Below the pieces are notes generated by a model, which saw nothing but the letters and a program-made list of their open reading frames with translations, did not search any database and was not told the DNA's origin. The translations under genes were made by a program, and so were the position numbers. Below are positions 6,952 to 9,071 of a stretch of 9,071 bases of DNA, in pieces (the stretch's first letter is position 1; every line of letters starts with the position of its first letter). Source of the stretch: Patescibacteria group bacterium (lineage in GTDB: Bacteria > Patescibacteriota > Minisyncoccia > Phycocordibacterales > UBA12445); contig JAKLHJ010000034.1 of NCBI GenBank assembly GCA_022710205.1, forward strand, positions 1-9,071, written 5' to 3'.

Positions 6952-7063
6952 TTGCCCACCAAAATTTTCCCACAGAAATATAGACAAGGTCCTCTGTGAA
7001 AGATATTTACGTATTAGAGTAATAAAAGAAGAAAATTATTTGTTGGGAAATTTAGGCGGGTAA
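6952..7063. repeat. Second imperfect inverted repeat (23-base arms) ending at the second terminator
   Basis: The arms 6952-6974 (TTGCCCACC then AAAATTTTCCCACA) and 7041-7063 (TGTTGGGAAATTT then AGGCGGGTAA) pair at 20 of 23 positions, counting two wobbles. The 66 bases between are AT-rich with small possible stems, such as TATTA/TAATA at 7012-7024; CACAGA (6971-6976) can alternatively pair with TCTGTG (6993-6998). The right arm overlaps the next terminator by two A residues, so both could form and stack on each other. Confidence 0.6.
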
Positions 7064-7091
7064 AAAACGAGCATGACTCGTTTTTTGTTTT
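7062..7091 (+). terminator. Second intrinsic terminator, upstream of secA
   Basis: AAAAAACGAG (7062-7071) and CTCGTTTTTT (7077-7086) form a perfect 10-bp stem with a CATGA loop, followed by further T residues (7088-7091). The A/T-flanked design works in both directions, but no leftward transcript is expected from the secA side. It lies about 71 bases before the secA start, so it either ends an upstream RNA, insulates secA, or attenuates a longer secA leader. Confidence 0.72.
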
Positions 7092-7101
7092 GTCTATATG
7101 A

Positions 7102-7128
7102 TTTTTGGTACAAATAAGCTAATATACT
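7102..7128 (+). promoter_or_regulatory. Possible secA promoter
   Basis: TATACT (7123-7128) is a good -10 candidate and TTTTTG (7102-7107) a weak -35, with a 15-base spacer; TAATAT (7120-7125) overlaps it. It lies between the second terminator and the secA start, where a promoter is needed, and would give a leader of about 25-30 bases. Called from position and a rough match only. Confidence 0.3.
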
Positions 7129-7161
7129 TAAATAGCTTTTAATCATTCAACACGCAAGAAT

Positions 7162-9071
7162 ATGTATATTTTAGACAAGATATTCGGAAGCCGAAATGAT
7201 CGGGAGATAAAGAAAATGGCTCCTATCGTAGAAAAAGTGGCGTCTTTCGGAGAAGGGCTAGCTAAACTTGCCGACGAAGAACTTTCCTCAAAAACAAAAG
7301 AGTTTAGAGAGAGGCTTTCGGGCGGCGAAACTTTAAACGACTTATTGCCGGAGGCATTTGCTGTTGTGAGGGAGGTGTCAACAAGGGTCCTTAAACAGAG
7401 ACATTACGACGTTCAGATAATGGGAGGAGTTGTTTTGCACGAAGGCAAGATCGCCGAGATGAGGACGGGAGAGGGAAAAACTCTCGTTGCGACGCTTCCC
7501 GCCTATCTTAACGCTCTCGCCGGACATGTTCACGTTGTAACTGTTAACGATTACCTCGCGCGAAGAGATTCAGTGTGGATGGGACAGATATATTCTTTCT
7601 TGGGTCTTACGACTTCCGTAATAAATCATGAGGCCTCTTATATATATGACCCTAAACATGTTGAGGCGGATAAAGAGAGAGATGAGGTTGGGTCGTTTAA
7701 GATTGTTTATGAATTTTTGCGACCTTGCACGAGAAGAGAGGCTTATCTGGCGGATATCGTATATGGAACAAATCACGAATTTGGCTTCGATTATTTGAGA
7801 GATAATATCGCTTATGAAGAGAGGAATGTTGTTCAGAGCTTCGGCGACTTCTCAGAGAAAAAAGCATACAATTTTGCCATCATAGACGAGATTGATTCTA
7901 TTTTGATTGATGAATCTAGGACACCTCTTATCATCTCCGCTCCCGCGGGAGAATCGGGTGAACTTTATGCCGCTTTTGCGAAGATCGCGGCGACAATGAA
8001 TGAGGTTGAGGACTACGTTGTAGATGAGAAACAAAAGGCGGTTACATTAACTGACGCGGGTATAACCAAGGCTGAAAAAGCCCTGGGTGTTTCTAATATA
8101 TATGCTGACGGGGGAATAAAGTATGTGCACCACTTAGAGTCAGCCGTAAGGGCTAAGGCGCTGTTTACTTTAGACAAAGATTATGTGGTAAAGAACGGCG
8201 AAGTAATAATCGTCGATGAATTCACGGGGAGGCTACAGCCGGGAAGGCGATGGTCAGAGGGGCTTCATCAAGCCATAGAAGCCAAGGAGGGTGCTCGTGT
8301 CCAGAAAGAGTCAAAGACCATGGCCACGATCACGATACAGAATTATTTTAGAATGTATCAGAAGCTGTCCGGTATGACCGGAACGGCCCTTACTTCCGCT
8401 GAAGAATTCTTGAGTGTTTATAATTTAGACACGATTGCAATACCGCCGAACAGAAATAGCAAGAGGACCGATCAGGACGATCTCGTTTTTCAGACCGAAC
8501 AGGGCAAGTTTAAGGCGATCACAAGGAAGATAAAAGAGCTGAACGAGAAGGGCCAGCCGGTCCTAGTAGGAACTATTTCTATTGAAAAAAACGAATTACT
8601 CTCCAAATTTTTAGAGAGGGAGGGGATAAAGCACAGCGTCCTTAACGCCAAGAACCATGAGAAAGAAGGAGAGATAGTGGCCGGTGCAGGAAAGAAGGGT
8701 AGTGTTGTTATTGCCACAAACATGGCGGGCCGTGGAGTTGATATTAAGCTTGGAGGGCCTAACGCAAGCGAGGATGAGGCCGTTGAGATAAAGGCATTGG
8801 GTGGGTTATTTGTTTTGGGCACAGAGAGACATGACGCAAGAAGAATAGATAATCAGCTTCGAGGTAGAAGCGGAAGGCAGGGCGATGAAGGAGAAACACA
8901 GTTCTTTGTATCGCTCGAAGACGCGCTAATTAGGATTTTCGCTTCTGATATGGTCAAGAACATGATGGGTCGTCTCGGAATTCCCGAGGATGAGGCGATT
9001 CAAAACAGGCTCGTAACAAAATCCATAGAGGGGGCTCAGACAAAGATTGAGGGAATAAATTTTGATACCAG
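7162..9071 (+). CDS. secA: Preprotein translocase ATPase SecA, N-terminal 636 residues (gene continues past the window)
   Basis: SecA is the motor that pushes unfolded secretory proteins through SecYEG at the plasma membrane. Domains run in family order: NBD1 with Walker A MRTGEGKT (100-107), VNDYLARRD (128-136), FGFDYLRDN (207-215) and the DEAD-like box IIDEIDSILIDESRTPLI (240-257); the preprotein cross-linking region (about 260-410) with VDEFTGRLQPGRRWSEGLHQ (351-370) and GMTGTA (404-409); and NBD2 with GQPVLVGTISIEK (464-476), ATNMAGRGVDIKLGG (518-532) and GTERHDARRIDNQLRGRSGR (553-572), the arginine-finger motif. About 26 residues, centred on DPKHVEADKERDEVGSFK (163-180), are inserted in NBD1 compared with E. 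coli SecA, as I recall for CPR SecA proteins. The scaffold, wing and C-terminal linker lie beyond the edge. The ATG at 7162 gives the usual short N-terminus and has no clear Shine-Dalgarno. It is separated from the glycan genes by two terminators. Confidence 0.97.
   Translation, partial: MYILDKIFGSRNDREIKKMAPIVEKVASFGEGLAKLADEELSSKTKEFRERLSGGETLNDLLPEAFAVVREVSTRVLKQRHYDVQIMGGVVLHEGKIAEMRTGEGKTLVATLPAYLNALAGHVHVVTVNDYLARRDSVWMGQIYSFLGLTTSVINHEASYIYDPKHVEADKERDEVGSFKIVYEFLRPCTRREAYLADIVYGTNHEFGFDYLRDNIAYEERNVVQSFGDFSEKKAYNFAIIDEIDSILIDESRTPLIISAPAGESGELYAAFAKIAATMNEVEDYVVDEKQKAVTLTDAGITKAEKALGVSNIYADGGIKYVHHLESAVRAKALFTLDKDYVVKNGEVIIVDEFTGRLQPGRRWSEGLHQAIEAKEGARVQKESKTMATITIQNYFRMYQKLSGMTGTALTSAEEFLSVYNLDTIAIPPNRNSKRTDQDDLVFQTEQGKFKAITRKIKELNEKGQPVLVGTISIEKNELLSKFLEREGIKHSVLNAKNHEKEGEIVAGAGKKGSVVIATNMAGRGVDIKLGGPNASEDEAVEIKALGGLFVLGTERHDARRIDNQLRGRSGRQGDEGETQFFVSLEDALIRIFASDMVKNMMGRLGIPEDEAIQNRLVTKSIEGAQTKIEGINFDT

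Larger units (their letters stand above)
6871..7091 (+). ncRNA. Candidate structured small RNA or secA leader element
   Basis: Two hairpin domains (6871-6941 and 6952-7063) are followed at once by a rho-independent terminator (7062-7091), in a stretch where the ligase transcript has already been terminated at 6834. A terminator needs a transcript, and no protein gene lies between, so a short RNA of about 200 bases starting near 6835-6871 is the simplest reading. I see no convincing promoter for it, and it does not carry the conserved motifs of SRP RNA, tmRNA or RNase P RNA. The alternative is that the second terminator backs up the first, and the repeats are DNA sites or relics. Confidence 0.32.
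6705..7161. other. 457-base gap without protein genes, rich in inverted repeats, between the ligase gene and secA
   Basis: No ORF of useful length or tRNA/rRNA signature is seen. The gap holds an intrinsic terminator (6803-6834), a 19-bp imperfect inverted repeat (6871-6941), a second 23-base imperfect inverted repeat (6952-7063), a second terminator (7062-7091) and a likely secA promoter region (7092-7161). A shorter hairpin, GTTCAA/TTGAAC, lies at 6751-6777. The amount of pairing is well above what the terminators alone need. Confidence 0.75.

Noticed and set aside
6871..7091. Known housekeeping RNAs (SRP RNA, RNase P RNA, tmRNA, tRNA)
   Set aside because: The conserved motifs of these RNAs are missing: no GGUCAGG/GGAAGG SRP loop, no RNase P GGAAAGUCC core, no T-arm GTTCGAATC-like box. 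The short CACAGAA at 6971-6977 is not enough for RNase P.
8490..8822. Minus-strand open frame of 110 codons within secA
   Set aside because: It is antisense to conserved SecA NBD2 motifs, with a Pro/Ser/Phe-rich translation; a shadow frame.

Overview
The window reads as a piece of a chromosome from a Candidate Phyla Radiation (Patescibacteria, Parcubacteria-like) bacterium. This is inferred from the style of the proteins: a SecA with an extra acidic/basic segment in its first nucleotide-binding domain, a Wzx-type flippase and a Wzy_C ligase with a TPR tail of the kind I associate with these genomes, AT-rich DNA, and genes that mostly lack a Shine-Dalgarno sequence. No rRNA or tRNA gene is present to settle the taxonomy.

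Layout. Positions 1-2851 (+ strand) hold the tail of an inositol-monophosphatase-like enzyme, overlapping by 8 bases a NeuB/sialic-acid-synthase-family gene, followed closely by a 583-residue GT-B-like glycosyltransferase. Positions 2857-4107 (- strand) hold a polysaccharide flippase (Wzx/MOP superfamily), tail to tail with the glycosyltransferase. Positions 4108-4508 hold no confident gene, but contain a strong ribosome binding site in front of a short, odd ORF and an acidic open frame running into the next gene; this may be a decayed gene or a leader. Positions 4509-6704 (+) encode an O-antigen ligase/polymerase-type membrane protein with C-terminal TPR repeats. An intrinsic terminator follows at 6803-6834. 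Positions 6835-7161 hold two long imperfect inverted repeats and a second terminator. From 7162 the essential preprotein translocase ATPase SecA runs off the right edge.

How the genes fit together. The first five genes make a coherent surface-glycan module: synthesis of an acidic nonulosonate-like sugar (NeuB, perhaps with the phosphatase-like enzyme), its transfer (GT-B protein), export of the lipid-linked glycan (Wzx) and polymerisation or ligation on the outer side (Wzy/WaaL type). SecA is an unrelated housekeeping gene in its own transcription unit.

The least explained part is 6741-7090. It has two terminators in the same direction about 260 bases apart with no protein gene between them, a 19-bp hairpin with one mismatch whose loop carries a 12-base perfect complement to the segment just before the first terminator, and a second 23-base imperfect inverted repeat abutting the second terminator. 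Together these suggest a small structured RNA, or a secA leader, that may pair with the 3' end of the ligase transcript.
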